The position numbers were made by a program, and so were the translations under genes. DNA of 15,047 nucleotides from Clostridium disporicum (lineage in GTDB: Bacteria > Bacillota > Clostridia > Clostridiales > Clostridiaceae), in NCBI RefSeq assembly GCF_001405015.1, contig NZ_CYZX01000033.1:1-15047 (forward strand). Direction: 5' to 3'. The notes beneath the pieces were generated by a model, which searched no databases, had not been told where the DNA came from, and saw only the letters and a list, made by a program, of their open reading frames with translations. Positions 14,584 to 15,047 of this stretch are shown in pieces. Numbering within the stretch: position 1 is the first letter of the stretch; each line of letters starts with the position of its first letter.

Positions 14584-14635
14584 CGTTTCACATCCTTAAA
14601 CTATCGCGAGTATGTGTCATTACTATATAAGCTAA

Positions 14636-14785
14636 TTATTTTGTTTCTTTATGAGTTGTATGCTTCTTACAGAATCTGCAATATTTGTGCATTTCCATTC
14701 TGTCTGGGTTGTTTTTCTTGTTTTTCATTGTGTTATAGTTTCTTTGCTTACACTCTGTGCATGCTAATGTTATTTTAACTCTCAC
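14636..14785 (-). CDS. rpmG: 50S ribosomal protein L33, zinc-binding form
   Basis: A 49-codon frame on the minus strand reads MRVKITLACTECKQRNYNTM, continues KNKKNNPDRMEMHKYCRFCK and ends KHTTHKETK, which is L33 of the 50S subunit near the E-site. The two CxxC pairs (Cys9/Cys12 and Cys36/Cys39) show the zinc-ribbon (C+) form; many Firmicutes also encode a cysteine-free paralogue elsewhere. The start is GTG (14783-14785) with GGAGGTG (14792-14798) six bases upstream. It is the first gene after the promoter at 14862-14890 and precedes secE by 52 bases. Confidence 0.96.
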   Translation of the reverse strand: MRVKITLACTECKQRNYNTMKNKKNNPDRMEMHKYCRFCKKHTTHKETK

Positions 14786-14861
14786 AGTCTGCACCTCCAG
14801 TATTTAAATAATCATAAGTCTCTATGCTATTGTGTTTCAGTATTTCGTTAATTACTTTAAC

Positions 14862-14890
14862 ACATTATCATAAAACTATTATTATGTCAA
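14862..14890 (-). promoter_or_regulatory. Sigma-A promoter of rpmG-secE-nusG-rplK-rplA
   Basis: The minus strand has TTGACA (14885-14890), 17 bases, then TAATGT (14862-14867), a weaker -10 rescued by an upstream TGA (extended -10). Transcription would start near 14855, giving a leader of about 70 bases before rpmG. It lies shortly after the tuf terminator-like hairpin. Confidence 0.75.
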
Positions 14891-14905
14891 TAATATCAGC
14901 TTTGT

Positions 14906-14935
14906 AAAGGACTAGGTAAAGTAACCCAGCCCTTT
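14906..14935 (-). terminator. Hairpin after tuf, probable terminator
   Basis: On the minus strand AAAGGGCTGGGT pairs with ACCTAGTCCTTT around TACTTT, a 12-bp stem with two G-U pairs, eleven bases past the tuf stop codon. The following bases are ACAAAG, so the U-tract is only the UUU inside the stem. On the plus strand the same hairpin is followed by TTT more, giving six T. It probably terminates tuf transcription, perhaps incompletely. Confidence 0.6.
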
Positions 14936-14946
14936 TTTCTTCTGTA

Positions 14947-15047
14947 TTATTCTATTATAGATGTAACAACTCCTGAACCTACAGTTCTTCCACCTTCTCT
15001 GATAGCGAATCTTAAACCTTCGTCCATAGCAACTTGAGTTATTAATT
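14947..15047 (-). CDS. tuf: Elongation factor Tu, C-terminal fragment (first tuf copy, cut by window edge)
   Basis: The last 32 codons read LITQVAMDEGLRFAIREGGR then TVGSGVVTSIIE and a TAA stop (14947-14949), the conserved end of EF-Tu domain III. The start lies beyond the right edge of the window. The gene is on the same strand as the rest and is separated from rpmG by a terminator-like hairpin and a promoter. Together with the tuf start at the left edge it shows two tuf genes flanking the whole rpo/str block in direct orientation. Confidence 0.96.
   Translation of the reverse strand, partial: LITQVAMDEGLRFAIREGGRTVGSGVVTSIIE

Noticed and set aside
14584..14635. tRNA gene between rpmG and secE, as found near here in some bacteria
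   Set aside because: The gap is only 52 bases, too short for a tRNA, and shows no cloverleaf.
1..15047. Mobile element, CRISPR array, defence system or other novel accessory cassette
   Set aside because: Genes are contiguous core housekeeping genes on one strand, in conserved order with uniform base composition; no transposase, terminal repeats or spacer arrays are seen.

Overview
This window is a core-genome segment from a low-GC Firmicute, most likely a Clostridium sensu stricto (cluster I) species. The basis is AT-rich DNA with AGA-dominated arginine codons, strong GGAGG-type ribosome binding sites, clostridial-type RNA polymerase subunits (RpoC of 1177 aa beginning FELNNFDAIQIG after the start Met; RpoB of 1237 aa with an acidic tail) and the classical Firmicute rpo/str gene order. 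The species assignment is tentative. Every gene lies on the minus strand, so transcription runs from the right end of the window to the left.

In transcription order the layout is: 3' end of one tuf copy (14947-15047); rpmG-secE-nusG-rplK-rplA (14785 to 12541); rplJ-rplL (12328 to 11412); rpoB-rpoC (11097 to 3829); an L7Ae-family gene, rpsL, rpsG and fusA (3680 to 240); then the 5' end of a second tuf copy (70 to 1). The products are ribosomal proteins L33, L11, L1, L10, L7/L12, S12 and S7, the SecE translocase subunit, the elongation/termination factor NusG, the beta and beta' subunits of RNA polymerase, and elongation factors G and Tu: the central machinery of transcription and translation.

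The non-coding DNA divides the block into transcription units. Four sigma-A-type promoters, each with a TTGACA -35 box and exactly 17 bp spacing, lie before rpmG (14862-14890), rplJ (12509-12537, TTGACA/TATAAT, a full consensus match), rpoB (11260-11288) and the L7Ae-family gene (3785-3813). Three carry an extended -10 TGn. A clear intrinsic terminator follows rplL (11371-11396). A canonical L10 leader precedes rplJ. Two look-alike hairpins directly upstream of the rplK and rplA ribosome binding sites are good candidates for L1 autoregulatory sites.

I see no mobile element, CRISPR array, phage gene, toxin or accessory system, and no evidence of a new protein system. The points worth a second look are in the mRNA leaders: the paired L1-like sites, a structured rpoB leader ending in a terminator-like hairpin, a perfect 13-bp hairpin with a GCAA loop before the str genes, a perfect 14-bp hairpin between rpsG and fusA, and the displaced ribosome binding site of nusG.
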